Positions 8,511-19,119 of a stretch of 64,000 bases of DNA are shown here, piece by piece. Each line of letters starts with the position of its first letter. Positions within the stretch are counted from its first letter, which is position 1. Under the pieces are notes generated by a model, which saw only the letters and a program-made list of their open reading frames with translations, searched no databases and was not told the DNA's origin. The position numbers and the translations under genes are program-made. Source of the DNA: Proteus vulgaris (GTDB taxonomy: Bacteria > Pseudomonadota > Gammaproteobacteria > Enterobacterales > Enterobacteriaceae); assembly GCF_023100685.1 (NCBI RefSeq), contig NZ_CP090064.1, forward strand, positions 3,348,001 through 3,412,000. Reading direction: 5' to 3'.

Positions 8511-9574
8511 AACCGGTTTGTGTCCTTGGAAATGGCCAATTAGGTAGAATGCTAAGACAAGCGGGTGAACCTTTAGGCATTGCAGTTTACCCTGTAGGAT
8601 TAGATGCAGAACCTGAAGCAGTTCCCTATCAAAAGAGCATTATTACTGCAGAAATTGAACGTTGGCCAGAAACAGCTTTAACAAAAGAGTTAGAACGTCA
8701 TACTAACTTTGTTAACCGTGATATTTTCCCTTTACTTGCAGATAGATTGCCTCAAAAACAACTTCTTGATGAACTAAGCCTAGCAACCGCACCTTGGCAA
8801 GCCTTAACATCTCCAGCACAATGGCCTGATATTTTTGCTCAGTTAGGTAATTTTATTATCGTGAAACGTCGTGTTGGTGGTTATGACGGTCGCGGACAAT
8901 GGCGAATTCACCCTGGTGAAGAGCAGCAATTACCCACTGAAATTTATGGTGAATGTATTGTAGAGCAAGGTATTCCGTTTTCTGGTGAAGTGTCCTTAGT
9001 TGGAGCCAGAGATAGAGACGGTCATTGTGTATTTTATCCTTTAACACATAACCTTCATCAAGATGGCATTTTGCGTATGAGTGTTGCATTACCAACACCA
9101 ACCCCAGAATTACAACAATCAGCAGAAAAAATGCTGACATCTATCCTTGATAAACTCAATTATGTCGGTGTAATGGCGATGGAGTGTTTTATTGTCGGCG
9201 ATAAATTACTTATCAACGAATTAGCACCCCGAGTTCATAACAGTGGGCACTGGACACAAAATGGTGCCTCAATTAGCCAATTTGAGTTACATTTACGTGC
9301 AATCTTAGATTTACCAATGCCAAAACCTGAAGTTTGCCAACCTGCGGTGATGGTTAATTTGATTGGTACTGATATAAATCCTCAATGGCTTTCATTGCCT
9401 TTAGTGCATTTACATTGGTATGAAAAAGAAGTTCGCCCCGTGCGTAAAGTGGGTCATCTTAATCTTGTTCATCGTGATAACCAACCGCTGAAAGAGACAC
9501 TTAAATCATTGAGTCTTATGCTTGATGATGACTATCAAAAACCCATCCAATGGGCTTTAGAAAAATTAAGCTAG
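8507..9574 (+). CDS. purK: N5-carboxyaminoimidazole ribonucleotide synthase PurK
   Basis: PurK carboxylates AIR with bicarbonate and ATP to N5-CAIR. It is an ATP-grasp enzyme of 355 residues: N-terminal [22 protein letters not shown]-grasp core [17 protein letters not shown], and [16 protein letters not shown] near the metal site. It overlaps purE by ATGA and shares its PurR-controlled promoter. The partners act in sequence on an unstable intermediate. Confidence 0.97.
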   Translation: MKPVCVLGNGQLGRMLRQAGEPLGIAVYPVGLDAEPEAVPYQKSIITAEIERWPETALTKELERHTNFVNRDIFPLLADRLPQKQLLDELSLATAPWQALTSPAQWPDIFAQLGNFIIVKRRVGGYDGRGQWRIHPGEEQQLPTEIYGECIVEQGIPFSGEVSLVGARDRDGHCVFYPLTHNLHQDGILRMSVALPTPTPELQQSAEKMLTSILDKLNYVGVMAMECFIVGDKLLINELAPRVHNSGHWTQNGASISQFELHLRAILDLPMPKPEVCQPAVMVNLIGTDINPQWLSLPLVHLHWYEKEVRPVRKVGHLNLVHRDNQPLKETLKSLSLMLDDDYQKPIQWALEKLS

Positions 9575-9615
9575 CAGTCCGACTCATAAAGTTAGAGAAT
9601 AATAGCCTTTAAACG

Positions 9616-9648
9616 AACAGACCTTGATTAAAGAGGTCTGTTATTCGC
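9616..9648 (+). terminator. Hairpin after purK
   Basis: AACAGACCT pairs with AGGTCTGTT over a 9-base loop, followed by a weak T-containing stretch. It is a probable terminator of purEK, though the T-tract is poor. Confidence 0.5.
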
Positions 9649-9697
9649 TATTTTCTCCTGATTATTCAGGTTACTGCACCCGTTTAATGGAGTCAGG

Positions 9698-10957
9698 ATG
9701 CAAGCCACACAACAGAGTTTTGGGCCCATTTATCAGTGGAGTATGCTGATATTACTGGGTTTGGTCTATTTTTTAGCTACCGCTACCACATTTACATCTT
9801 TGGGTGTTGTTCTTCCTAGCATGATAAATGAGCTAGAGTGGAATTGGACTCAAGCGGGCCTTGGTTTTACGTTATTAGGATTAACCTGTGGTCTTGCTAG
9901 CTTTTTACCCACCTTACTTATTCGTAAATTAAGTGTTCGCTTTACCCTTCTTATTGGACTGATGATTTTCGTCAGCGGTTTTTATTTTCTTTATGAAACC
10001 TACACCATTGCTCGATATTTCCTTGGTACTGCACTATTAGGTATTGGTTTTACCTTACTTGCAACAGTACCCGGAACTTACGTAATTTCTCGTTTATTTG
10101 AAAAACAATCTTTTGCCTTCGGTGTTTATTTCACTATTGGCGGATTAGGTGGTGTGGCGGGGCCTTGGATCTACTTTTTAGCCACGCATTTATGGCATAC
10201 ATGGCGTATGCATTGGCTTATTTCAGCGATCACTCTTACCGTTGTTACTCTTTTCACTATTCTCTTTTTACGTGAAGGAAGTAAAGAGCAAGAGCATGCC
10301 AAAAGAATTAGCCAACTCCAAAGCACAAAACGTATCTATCAAACTAAAGAAATTTGGACGGCACGCCATGCTTTGAGAACATGGCAATTTTATGTAATCG
10401 CTGCCACTTATACTGCTTTTTTATGGTGCGGTATTACCGTTAATAGCTTTGCAGTTGCTCATATTATTGAAAATGGCTTTGGCGAAACCATTGCCGCGAC
10501 CTTATTAAGTAGCATGGCATTTATCAACGCTTTCTCACGCTTAGCCGGTGGCGCGATTGGTGAATGGCTAGAGCCTAAAAAATTACTTATTGCTAGTTTA
10601 AGTATTATCATTATTGGGCTGTTAGCACTCAGCATGGCAAACTCTTGGGTTTATCTGATCCTGTTTACAGTTTGTGTCGGTATCGGTTATGGAATGACCT
10701 TTTTAGCATCAAGTATATTACTGGCTAACTACTTTGGTCGCTCTCCTTATCTCGAACTCTTTTCAGTCATGAATTTAATTTCGACGCTTGCTTGTTTAGC
10801 GCCGTTCTTTGCGGGTGCAATAAAAGACATCTCAGGGAGTTTCACGCCTGCATTCTTAATTTTAACTATACCTGTGCTATTGATCCTTGCGGTAACACTC
10901 TTTATGAAACCACCGACTTACCCTAAATTTCAGCATGCTAGTGAACAGAAAAAATAA
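9698..10957 (+). CDS. MFS transporter, substrate unknown
   Basis: A 419-residue, roughly 12-helix major facilitator protein. The overall look, with an N-terminal conserved block ending VVLPSMINELEWNW and a GGLGGVAGP region, resembles the monocarboxylate/oxalate-type branch. That assignment is loose. It is alone on the plus strand between purK and ynaI. In E. coli the allantoin cluster occupies the interval between purK and the ybb genes, so this is one of three genes replacing it here. Confidence 0.7.
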   Translation: MQATQQSFGPIYQWSMLILLGLVYFLATATTFTSLGVVLPSMINELEWNWTQAGLGFTLLGLTCGLASFLPTLLIRKLSVRFTLLIGLMIFVSGFYFLYETYTIARYFLGTALLGIGFTLLATVPGTYVISRLFEKQSFAFGVYFTIGGLGGVAGPWIYFLATHLWHTWRMHWLISAITLTVVTLFTILFLREGSKEQEHAKRISQLQSTKRIYQTKEIWTARHALRTWQFYVIAATYTAFLWCGITVNSFAVAHIIENGFGETIAATLLSSMAFINAFSRLAGGAIGEWLEPKKLLIASLSIIIIGLLALSMANSWVYLILFTVCVGIGYGMTFLASSILLANYFGRSPYLELFSVMNLISTLACLAPFFAGAIKDISGSFTPAFLILTIPVLLILAVTLFMKPPTYPKFQHASEQKK

Positions 10958-11024
10958 CGATTAAATAAACATGGTAATAGATCACGTATTATACAAACGC
11001 ATTTTCTAAGGAGATGTTAAGCTG

Positions 11025-12050
11025 ATGAATGATGCATTAATAATAAAATACTCAATAGGTGTAGGCATTGCTTTAGCCTGTTTTATTGGTTTTGTCGCCG
11101 TCTCTCTTTTTCATGACAAAAAGAAAAAACGTCGTAGAAATATTATTATTCATATTAGCCAAGCCATCTTCCTTTGTAGTTTAGTAATTATCTTAAGCCA
11201 ATACTGTGAAATGGCTGTTGTTGATTTTAATCTCCATTTTATCTCTTTTAGGATGATTAATTTCTTTACTTACGTTGGCATAGCCTTAGTTTTAATGCGT
11301 AAGTTTTTCTTACTTATTAATAGATTAGAGCAATCACAGATTAGAAAAGGTAGTGATCCCACTTCTGCCCGTATTATTTCTCGGATATTTAAAATTACCC
11401 TTTTTGTCATCATCATCTTATTGTTTGGTGAGCATTTTGGTATGAGCTTATCTGGCTTAATGACTTTTGGCGGATTAGGTGGTATTGCCATTGGTATGGC
11501 AAGTAAAGATGTACTCAGTAACCTTTTTTCTGGTGTTATGCTCTATTTCGATCGCCCTTTTAATATTGGTGACTGGGTGCGCTCACCTGATCGTAATATT
11601 GAAGGTACGGTAGTAGAAATTGGTTGGCGTATTACTAAAATTATTACTTTCGATCATCGACCACTTTATATCCCTAACTCAATTTTTTCCTCTATTAGTG
11701 TAGAAAATCCGGGCCGAATGACTAATCGACGTATTGAAACTGAACTCGGTTTACGTTACGAAGATTCAGATAAAATTGGTGTGATTGTTGAAGATATCCG
11801 CACCATGCTAATGCAAAATGACAAAATTGATACGCAACAAACCTTGTTAGTCTATTTTAATCAATTCGCAGACTCTTCACTCAATATCATGGTGTATTGT
11901 TTTACCAAAACAACTGTCTGGGCACAGTGGCTTGAAGCTCAGCAGGAAGTTTATTTGAAGATGATTGAGATTGTGCATAAACATGGCGCTGACTTTGCAT
12001 TTCCATCTCAAACAATTTATATCGAAAAATCGTCTTCTATCCCACAATAA
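11025..12050 (+). CDS. ynaI: Mechanosensitive channel YnaI
   Basis: A low-conductance MscS-family channel releasing solutes under hypo-osmotic stress. The 341 residues match E. coli YnaI in length and in long segments: [16 protein letters not shown] ([12 protein letters not shown]), the pore helix [18 protein letters not shown], and the beta-domain [20 protein letters not shown]. About five membrane helices precede the MscS core; the C-terminus ends with [13 protein letters not shown]. In E. coli ynaI lies elsewhere, so its presence here is a rearrangement. Confidence 0.92.
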   Translation: MNDALIIKYSIGVGIALACFIGFVAVSLFHDKKKKRRRNIIIHISQAIFLCSLVIILSQYCEMAVVDFNLHFISFRMINFFTYVGIALVLMRKFFLLINRLEQSQIRKGSDPTSARIISRIFKITLFVIIILLFGEHFGMSLSGLMTFGGLGGIAIGMASKDVLSNLFSGVMLYFDRPFNIGDWVRSPDRNIEGTVVEIGWRITKIITFDHRPLYIPNSIFSSISVENPGRMTNRRIETELGLRYEDSDKIGVIVEDIRTMLMQNDKIDTQQTLLVYFNQFADSSLNIMVYCFTKTTVWAQWLEAQQEVYLKMIEIVHKHGADFAFPSQTIYIEKSSSIPQ

Positions 12051-12053
12051 TAG

Positions 12054-12091
12054 AAATGGATAAGTTTAGCCTCTTATAAACTTATCCATTT
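12054..12091. repeat. Inverted repeat after ynaI
   Basis: A perfect 15-base stem, AAATGGATAAGTTTA with its complement, closes an 8-base loop right after the ynaI stop. No T-run follows on the plus strand. It may act as a 3' stabiliser or weak terminator. Confidence 0.6.
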
Positions 12092-12226
12092 GCCAATCAC
12101 CAATAACGGTAAGTTATGCATTTATTATGCATAAAATTATCAATCTTATTGCTTTAATTTATTTCAATCATATTCACAACCAAGTATATTGTTCGCCAAT
12201 TCTCCGATTGATTAAACACGAGTGTA

Positions 12227-14389
12227 ATGAAAAAAATGAAGTTGGCGTGTCGCCCCTCGCTTTCACACTATTTTTCGTGTGAACGCCCTATTATTGATAT
12301 TGTTGATGCAAATTTAACGCAAGTATCAGCGGTGATATTGTCATTGCCAGATATTGAGTTAGGTGAATTAGTACGTATTCAACAAACAGGCTTTGAATTA
12401 CCTATCTTTATTGCTGTTGATCTTAACGATAGCATTGGTGCTGACTTACTTAATCAAGTTTCGGGTGTTGTCATTACAGATGAAAGCGCACATCAAAAGA
12501 ATAGTATTTTGATCAATAAAGCAGCTCATCAATATGAAGAAAATCTAACTACACCGTTTTTCTCACGCTTAGTTAATTATGTTGCTGAAAAAAATGTTGC
12601 TTTTGATTGCCCTGGGCATCAAGGTGGCGAGTTTTTCCGACGCCATCCTGCCGGTGAGCAATTTTATCAATATTTTGGTGAAAATCTATTTCGCTCTGAT
12701 CTTTGTAATGCTGATGTGGAAATGGGAGATTTACTTATTCATGAAGGTGCACCTTACGATGCACAAGCCTATGCAGCACAAGTATTTAATGCAGATAAAA
12801 CCTATTTTGTCTTAAATGGAACTTCCTCTTCCAATAAAGTTGCCTTAAATGCATTATTGGCACCAAATGATTTAGTGTTATTTGATAGAAATAATCATAA
12901 ATCTAATCACCATGGCGCACTTATTCAAGCGGGTGCAACCCCTATTTATTTAGAAACAGCTCGCAATCCTTTTGGTTTTATCGGTGGTATTGATGCACAT
13001 TGCTTTGAAGAAAGCTATTTACGCCAACAAATTGCAGAGATTACGCCTGAACGCCAATTCGATAAGCGTCCTTTTCGTTTGGCCGTTATTCAACTAGGCA
13101 CTTATGACGGTACTATTTACAATGCCAGACAAGTTGTTGATAAAATTGGTCATCTTTGTGATTACATTTTATTTGATTCTGCTTGGGTCGGTTATGAACA
13201 ATTTATCCCAATGATGAAACAGTGTTCGCCTTTGTTACTGACGCTCAATGAAAACGATCCTGGTATTCTCGTCACTCAATCTGTCCATAAGCAACTAGCT
13301 GGCTTCTCACAAACCTCGCAGATCCATAAAAAAGATGCGCATATCAAAGGACAATCTCGATATGTTAATCATAAGCGTATGAATAATGCCTTTATGATGC
13401 ATGCATCCACCAGCCCTTTTTACCCTCTTTTTGCAGCTCTAGATGTCAATGCAAAGATGCATTCGGGCAAAAGCGGTGAAGCTATGTGGATGAATTGTGT
13501 TAAGCAAGGCGTTGAGGCCCGTAAATCCTTACTTAGACAGTGCCAGTTTATTAAGCCATTTATTCCTGAAGTTATTGATGGTATTGCTTGGCAAGATCAC
13601 GACACAGATGAAATCGCTCACGATCAACGCTTTTTCAACTTTGTTCCTAATGATAATTGGCACTCATTTGAAGGTTATGCCACCAATCAATACTTTGTTG
13701 ATCCTTGCAAATTAATGCTTACAACGCCGGGGATCGATCCTCATACTGGAGAATATGAATCCTTTGGTGTGCCAGCATCTATTTTGGCAAACTATTTGCG
13801 GGAACATGGCGTTATTCCTGAAAAAAGTGATTTAAATTCTATTTTATTTTTACTCACCCCCGCAGAGCATAATGATAAATTTGAGCGCTTAATTTCATTA
13901 ATTATGGGATTTGAAAAACGGCTAATTGATGACTCCCCATTAGAACAGGTATTACCTTCTGTTTGTCGTCGTTATCCATCTCGTTATCAAGGTTATACCT
14001 TGCGTCAACTCTGTCAGGAAATGCATGATATTTGTATCAAATACAATATCAAATTACTGCAAAAACAGATGTTTAGAAAAAATCATTTTCCTAAGCGAGC
14101 GCTAACCCCTCAACAAGCTAATATTGAATTTGTACGTGGCAATGTAGAGTTTTTACCTTTAAGTCAATTAGACGGCAGAATTGCTGCAGAAGGCGCTTTA
14201 CCTTATCCGCCGGGTGTTTTATGTACAGTTCCTGGTGAAATTTGGGGAGGTGCGGTGTTGCGTTATTTTCAAGCCCTTGAAGTAACCATTAACCAGCTTC
14301 CGGGTTTTTCAACGGAACTTCAGGGTGTTTATATTTATAATGAAGATGATGGTAGTAAGCGTATTTATGCTTATGTTATAAAAGAATAA
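12227..14389 (+). CDS. speF: Ornithine decarboxylase, inducible type
   Basis: A PLP enzyme that converts ornithine to putrescine and CO2. The 720 residues include an N-terminal wing domain, the substrate region AFDCPGHQGGEFFRRHPAG, and LNGTSSSNKVALNALL. The PLP lysine is K355 in TQSVHKQ, and a C-terminal domain ends GEIWGGAVLRYFQALE. It is closest to E. coli SpeF. The usual partner antiporter gene potE does not follow: a strong terminator and ybbP come next. Ornithine decarboxylase activity is a classical trait of P. mirabilis. A second in-frame ATG three codons in is an equally possible start. Confidence 0.93.
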   Translation: MKKMKLACRPSLSHYFSCERPIIDIVDANLTQVSAVILSLPDIELGELVRIQQTGFELPIFIAVDLNDSIGADLLNQVSGVVITDESAHQKNSILINKAAHQYEENLTTPFFSRLVNYVAEKNVAFDCPGHQGGEFFRRHPAGEQFYQYFGENLFRSDLCNADVEMGDLLIHEGAPYDAQAYAAQVFNADKTYFVLNGTSSSNKVALNALLAPNDLVLFDRNNHKSNHHGALIQAGATPIYLETARNPFGFIGGIDAHCFEESYLRQQIAEITPERQFDKRPFRLAVIQLGTYDGTIYNARQVVDKIGHLCDYILFDSAWVGYEQFIPMMKQCSPLLLTLNENDPGILVTQSVHKQLAGFSQTSQIHKKDAHIKGQSRYVNHKRMNNAFMMHASTSPFYPLFAALDVNAKMHSGKSGEAMWMNCVKQGVEARKSLLRQCQFIKPFIPEVIDGIAWQDHDTDEIAHDQRFFNFVPNDNWHSFEGYATNQYFVDPCKLMLTTPGIDPHTGEYESFGVPASILANYLREHGVIPEKSDLNSILFLLTPAEHNDKFERLISLIMGFEKRLIDDSPLEQVLPSVCRRYPSRYQGYTLRQLCQEMHDICIKYNIKLLQKQMFRKNHFPKRALTPQQANIEFVRGNVEFLPLSQLDGRIAAEGALPYPPGVLCTVPGEIWGGAVLRYFQALEVTINQLPGFSTELQGVYIYNEDDGSKRIYAYVIKE

Positions 14390-14405
14390 TGCTTTATTTT
14401 TCCAT

Positions 14406-14440
14406 AAAAAATGCTGATGTTTGATGGCATCAGCATTTTT
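14406..14440. terminator. Bidirectional terminator between speF and ybbP
   Basis: AAAAATGCTGATG and CATCAGCATTTTT form a 13-base perfect stem with an 8-base loop, with A- and T-runs on either side, between convergent genes. Confidence 0.9.
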
Positions 14441-14474
14441 ATTTAACTTTATTTATAGCTCTTGTTTCTTTTCA

Positions 14475-16916
14475 CTACTCACCTTGGATCCGGCGGTATT
14501 GCCCTTTATCTTGCAACAGCCTTACACCTAAAATACTACCGCACAGAGACAATAGAAGTGCCGCGATAATAGGCACAGTAAGCCACATTCCCCATTGAGG
14601 CTGCCAAGAAAAATTAAATACAAATTTCTGCAATAGACCTAATGCCATCTCAGCGCCAATGGCTGCGGCTAAACCAGCCATTAAGCCTAATAAAGCAAAC
14701 TCCGCCCAAAGAGTGCGTCGTAATAATAATTTACCCGCACCCAGTGTGCGATAAACCACCAGCTCAATGCGTCGTTGTGTCATTCCTACCTGAATTTGAG
14801 CAATTAATAATAATGCACCACAAATCATCACCAACCCAACCATAATCTCTAATGCGCGACTGACTTGCTGTAAGATTTGTTGCACTTGCTGAATTAATGC
14901 GCCTGTATCTAACACGCTTACGGTTGGGAATTGCCGATTAAGCGCCGTAATTAACGCACCATCTCCATTATAATAAAAACTACTCATCCATTTTTCTGGT
15001 TGATTATTTAATCCTTCTTCAGAAAAAATAAAGAAGAAGTTAGGGCGCATATTTTCCCAATCGACATGGCGAATACTCGTCACAACTGACTTAAACTCTC
15101 GAGTATCTCCCACAAAAGTTAATTCATCGCCCAGTTTAATCTCAAGTTGTTTGGCAACACCTTGATCAAGAGAAACACCATTACCCACTGGTGGCCATGT
15201 TCCTTCTACAATCACGTTATCTTTTGGCAATTCGCTATGCCACGTTAGATTAAGTTCTCGGCGAACGGTGTTATTACCCGCATCATGTTTATCAGCCCAC
15301 TCTTTGGCATTATTCTCATTAATCTGCGTTAAGCGCGCTAATACTACAGGATAGGCGTCTGTAGGTTCGACGTTATATTGTGCCAATAAGGTGTTAATTT
15401 CTTGAACTTGAGGTGCGGACATATTAATCAGAAAATAATTAGGGCTATCTTCTGGCAACTGTTTTTGCCATTTATCTAATAAATCACCTTGGATCAGCAC
15501 CAATAGCGTTAACAGCATAAATGAAAGTGCAAAAGCAGCCAGTTGAGTCATGGTCTGAAAAGGCTGTCGCAACAAGCGAGTTACTGCCAACCGAGCACTG
15601 AGTTGGCGAAATTTAAACTGCTTTAATACCCACAACCCAAGCCAACCAATAATCCCCAGTAAAAAGGCGATAACAACGATACCAAATAGAATTGACCACA
15701 ATAAAACCCCTGTTCCAGCAAAAAGCGTTAAAGCACCAATGACAATTAACGCTACGAGTGGTAAATAGTAACGCAGAGGCCAGATAGGTGCTGTGGTATC
15801 ACTTCTTAATACACGAGAAGGTTGGGTTGCCATTAACTGATAGTAAGGCCTTAACCCTGTTAATAAGGCGATTAACAATAAAGAGCCTACTGACCAAAAC
15901 CACGGTAAAAAACTCGCTTCAGGCAAACTTTTAGGTAAAACAGGGGCTAAAATTTGTAACAGAATGCTTTCAAAGAGAAGCCCCGTCAATGAGCCAACAA
16001 TGACGGCTCCGATAAGAATAACGCCCCATTGCCCTACTATCCATTTTCGCAATGCGCGTTTATCTGCACCTAAAGTTTTTAGTACCGCAATTAAGGTATG
16101 ACGACTGCGGCAATAGTGTGCCATTGAAACCGCTACTGCCGATATTGCGAGTAGTAACGTTAATAGAGCTGAGAGTAAAAGAAAGTTTTTTGCTCTTTCC
16201 ATAGATTGTGAAAGCGCACCACTGTCTTGTTTTAAACTATTCCAACGTTGATCGGGCTTTAATAAAGGATCAAAGCGTTGTTGATAACTATCAATTACCG
16301 ACTCATTACCCGCTAACATATAGCGATAAGTTAGGCGACTACCAGGTTGTACTGCACCTGTTGATTCGACATCATCAAGATTAATTAAAATACGTGGCGC
16401 TATTTGGAAAGGGTTGAATCCGCTATCAGGCTCTTGAATTAATACGCCACTGATTGTAAATGTAGCGTCACCTACATCAATTTTATCACCGACTTTTATA
16501 TCCAATAGTTCCAGTAATCTGGCGTCAACAAGCGCAGTTCCTTTTTCTGGTTTCAAACCCGCTGGCTCTGTTTCTAATTCACCATAAAGTGGATACAAAT
16601 TATCAGCTGCTTTAACTAATGCAAGCTGTGGTGTATCTCCTTCTGGCGCATAAGACATTGTAGTAAATTGCATTTGGCGACTGAGGGTTAACCCCATTTT
16701 TTTCGCCTCAGTAAGCCAGTTTTCATCAACGGGATAAGATGCTCGTAGCACTAAATCGCCCGCAATTAAATCTCGACTTTGGGCATAAATACTTTTATCA
16801 ATACGATCACCTATACGCCCTAAAGCAAGCACACAGGCGACCGCAAGTGCTAAAGAAAGCCAAACAATTAATAATGCAGGAGAGCGCCATTCACGCCAGA
16901 ACCAACGCCAAATCAT
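14475..16916 (-). CDS. ybbP: ABC transporter permease YbbP
   Basis: A MacB/FtsX-like permease of 813 residues, close to the E. coli YbbP length. It starts with a membrane helix (IVWLSLALAVACVLALG), then a large periplasmic domain, and FtsX-type helices with SAVAVSMAHYCRSR and TLGADKRALRKW. A second core with QVGMTQRRIELVVYRTLGAG lies near the C-terminus. It overlaps ybbA by four bases and must form its membrane partner. Work in E. coli proposes that YbbAP cooperates with TesA in handling hydrophobic molecules. The conserved tesA neighbour supports the link by context only. Confidence 0.93.
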   Translation of the reverse strand: MIWRWFWREWRSPALLIVWLSLALAVACVLALGRIGDRIDKSIYAQSRDLIAGDLVLRASYPVDENWLTEAKKMGLTLSRQMQFTTMSYAPEGDTPQLALVKAADNLYPLYGELETEPAGLKPEKGTALVDARLLELLDIKVGDKIDVGDATFTISGVLIQEPDSGFNPFQIAPRILINLDDVESTGAVQPGSRLTYRYMLAGNESVIDSYQQRFDPLLKPDQRWNSLKQDSGALSQSMERAKNFLLLSALLTLLLAISAVAVSMAHYCRSRHTLIAVLKTLGADKRALRKWIVGQWGVILIGAVIVGSLTGLLFESILLQILAPVLPKSLPEASFLPWFWSVGSLLLIALLTGLRPYYQLMATQPSRVLRSDTTAPIWPLRYYLPLVALIVIGALTLFAGTGVLLWSILFGIVVIAFLLGIIGWLGLWVLKQFKFRQLSARLAVTRLLRQPFQTMTQLAAFALSFMLLTLLVLIQGDLLDKWQKQLPEDSPNYFLINMSAPQVQEINTLLAQYNVEPTDAYPVVLARLTQINENNAKEWADKHDAGNNTVRRELNLTWHSELPKDNVIVEGTWPPVGNGVSLDQGVAKQLEIKLGDELTFVGDTREFKSVVTSIRHVDWENMRPNFFFIFSEEGLNNQPEKWMSSFYYNGDGALITALNRQFPTVSVLDTGALIQQVQQILQQVSRALEIMVGLVMICGALLLIAQIQVGMTQRRIELVVYRTLGAGKLLLRRTLWAEFALLGLMAGLAAAIGAEMALGLLQKFVFNFSWQPQWGMWLTVPIIAALLLSLCGSILGVRLLQDKGQYRRIQGE

Positions 16917-17599
16917 GACTCCTCCTTAAGTTGTCCATCAACTAATCGTAAACGCCGCTGACAACGAGCAGCAAGCTCATTGTCATGAGTAACTAAAATC
17001 AATGTTGTTGCATAATCTCGATTGAGAGAAAACAGCAAATCAGCAATTTTATCTCCAGTTTTACGATCCAAATTTCCTGTTGGTTCATCAGCAAAAAGAA
17101 TAGCAGGCTGAGTACAAAACGCTCTAGCCAATGCCACACGTTGTTGTTCACCACCCGAAAGCTGTGCTGGCATATGGTGCAAGCGTTCCCCTAATCCTAA
17201 CAGCTTAAGTAAATCTACCGCACGAGCATAACTGTGTTTTTCGGACTCACCTTTTAATAATGCGGGCAACTGCACATTTTCGAGTGCATTCAATGTCGGA
17301 ATTAACATAAATGATTGAAAAACAAAGCCAACATGTTGAGCACGTAATTTAGCACGCTCTTCTTCATTCATTTTTGTGAGATCTTGTCCCATTAATTTCA
17401 CACTGCCAGCGCTTCCATCATCAAGTCCGGCAATAATTCCTAACAACGTCGATTTACCCGATCCTGATTCACCAATTAACGCAATTGTTTGTGCAGGCTC
17501 GACAACTAACTCAACACCCTGCAATATAGAGATCTGACTATCACCTTGTCCTACTTGTTTGGTTAACTGATGAACTTCAAGAACCTTTTCCGTCGACAT
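16913..17599 (-). CDS. ybbA: ABC transporter ATP-binding protein YbbA
   Basis: The ATPase of the YbbAP exporter-like complex. The 228 residues include Walker A GESGSGKST, the Q-loop FVFQSFMLIP, signature LSGGEQQRVALARA, Walker B ILFADEPTGNLD and the switch His in LVTHD. These place it in the LolD/MacB class. Its start codon lies inside the divergent tesA gene: the two 5' ends overlap by 30 bases, an arrangement I recall from E. coli as well. Confidence 0.95.
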   Translation of the reverse strand: MSTEKVLEVHQLTKQVGQGDSQISILQGVELVVEPAQTIALIGESGSGKSTLLGIIAGLDDGSAGSVKLMGQDLTKMNEEERAKLRAQHVGFVFQSFMLIPTLNALENVQLPALLKGESEKHSYARAVDLLKLLGLGERLHHMPAQLSGGEQQRVALARAFCTQPAILFADEPTGNLDRKTGDKIADLLFSLNRDYATTLILVTHDNELAARCQRRLRLVDGQLKEES

Positions 17600-18199
17600 A
17601 CATTTTTCCTTATCGTTATGATGATGTTTAGCTTTAAGGCGATTGCTGCTGATACCTTTTTAATCTTTGGTGACAGCTTGAGTGCAGGCTATCGTCTTCC
17701 TCTTGAGAGTGCATGGCCACAGCGCCTTGCCGATAATTGGAAAACGACCCACCCTGAAATTAACGTGGTTAATGCAAGTATTAGTGGTGAAACTGCATTT
17801 CAGGGGCAAAATCGACTTCCTGATTTATTAAAACAGCATCAACCACGCTGGGTTTTAATTGAATTAGGTGCAAATGATGGCTTACAGGGATACCCTGTTG
17901 CACAAACAAAAGACGCGCTACAAAACATCATTGCACAAGTTAAAGCGTCGGGCGCAACTCCACTTTTTATGCAAATTATGATTTCACCTAATTACGGGAA
18001 ACGCTATACACAATCATTTTCAGCGATTTATCCTAAACTTGCAGAAGATAATGCGATCCCTCTGCTTCCTTTTTATATGGAGCAAATCGCAGATAAGCCT
18101 GAGTGGATGCAAAACGACAGTATACATCCCAATGAAGATGCTCAGCCTTTTATTGCGCAATGGATGGATAAAACATTATCCCCTTACTTAACACGTTAG
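17570..18199 (+). CDS. tesA: Periplasmic thioesterase/lysophospholipase TesA
   Basis: An SGNH hydrolase acting on acyl-CoA, lysophospholipids and esters in the periplasm. The 209-residue precursor begins with a signal peptide (RRHTFFLIVMMMFSFKAIAA), giving a mature start at DTFLIFGDSLS. The catalytic Ser sits in GDSLSAG, with ELGANDG block III and the Asp/His pair in NDSIHPN. The start MNFKNLFRRH matches E. coli MNFNNVFR, so the overlap with ybbA is genuine. ybbO follows 50 bases later. Confidence 0.95.
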   Translation: MNFKNLFRRHTFFLIVMMMFSFKAIAADTFLIFGDSLSAGYRLPLESAWPQRLADNWKTTHPEINVVNASISGETAFQGQNRLPDLLKQHQPRWVLIELGANDGLQGYPVAQTKDALQNIIAQVKASGATPLFMQIMISPNYGKRYTQSFSAIYPKLAEDNAIPLLPFYMEQIADKPEWMQNDSIHPNEDAQPFIAQWMDKTLSPYLTR

Positions 18200-18249
18200 A
18201 CTATTCTGACAGTAGTTAACGTAGATTAAACGAGATTAATTGTAAAATT

Positions 18250-19035
18250 ATGCAAAAAACGGTATTGATTACAGGAAGTTCTAGTGGAATAGGGCTTTGT
18301 GCAGCTAAAGCGCTTAAGAAAAGAGGTTATCGAGTCCTTGCCGCTTGCCGTAAAGATGAAGATCTTAAACGCATGGAAACACTAGGATTAGAGCCTATTT
18401 ATCTTGATCTCGATGATGCGCAAAGTGTTGAAAAAGCGGCATTAGAGGTTATTCATCTAACAAATGGTCGTTTATATGGATTATTTAATAATGGTGGGTT
18501 TGGTGTATACGGCCCACTAGATGCGATTAGTCGCCAACAAATGGAAAAGCAATTTTCCACAAATTTTTTTGGTTTGCATCAATTAACTACCTTACTATTA
18601 CCAGCTATGTTGCCCCATGGTGAAGGACGAATTATTCAAACCAGTTCAGTGATGGGCGTTATCTCAACACCTGGCAGAGGCGCTTACGCAGCTAGTAAAT
18701 ATGCCGTAGAAGCATGGTCTGATGCCTTAAGAATGGAATTAATACATACCGGTGTTAAAGTGAGTTTAATAGAGCCAGGTCCAATACGAACTTGTTTCAC
18801 TGAAAATGTTGCTCAAGCTGAGAAAGATAAACCCGTAAAAAATCCGGGGATTGCGAGTCGTTTCACATTAACACCTGAAGATGTCGTGAAAAAGCTTGTA
18901 CACGCTTTAGAAAGTCCAAAACCTAAGATACGTTATCCCGTGACGCTATTAACTTATGCTGTCAGAATATTAAAGCGTTTTCTACCTGATACCTTGATGG
19001 ATGCAATTTTAAGTCGCCAAAGTGGCAAGGCTTGA
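18250..19035 (+). CDS. ybbO: SDR-family aldehyde reductase YbbO
   Basis: A classical short-chain dehydrogenase of 261 residues. It has TGSSSGIGLCAA for NADP(H) binding, NNGGFGVYG in place of NNAG, and the catalytic Ser in TSSVMGVIS. YAASK carries Tyr and Lys, and PGPIRT follows. The E. coli homologue reduces medium- and long-chain aldehydes with NADPH. Placement right after tesA is conserved and hints at shared handling of acyl chains, which is inference. Confidence 0.9.
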   Translation: MQKTVLITGSSSGIGLCAAKALKKRGYRVLAACRKDEDLKRMETLGLEPIYLDLDDAQSVEKAALEVIHLTNGRLYGLFNNGGFGVYGPLDAISRQQMEKQFSTNFFGLHQLTTLLLPAMLPHGEGRIIQTSSVMGVISTPGRGAYAASKYAVEAWSDALRMELIHTGVKVSLIEPGPIRTCFTENVAQAEKDKPVKNPGIASRFTLTPEDVVKKLVHALESPKPKIRYPVTLLTYAVRILKRFLPDTLMDAILSRQSGKA

Positions 19036-19119
19036 TTTTTTTGGTTTCACCCTTACTTATTAATGAAATAGCGTTATAAATCGCATCTATATTTAAAACT
19101 CTCAAAAAGGGACAAGTTA

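Noticed and set aside
9616..9648. CRISPR-like or operator interpretation of the AACAGACCT inverted repeat
   Set aside because: It is a single hairpin directly after purK, best read as a weak terminator. No spaced direct repeats of CRISPR type occur in the window.
12127..12285. Short ORF upstream of and overlapping speF, considered as a speFL-like leader
   Set aside because: It lacks a ribosome site and the HIRR and FHFFNAR-like features of SpeFL, and runs into speF in another frame.
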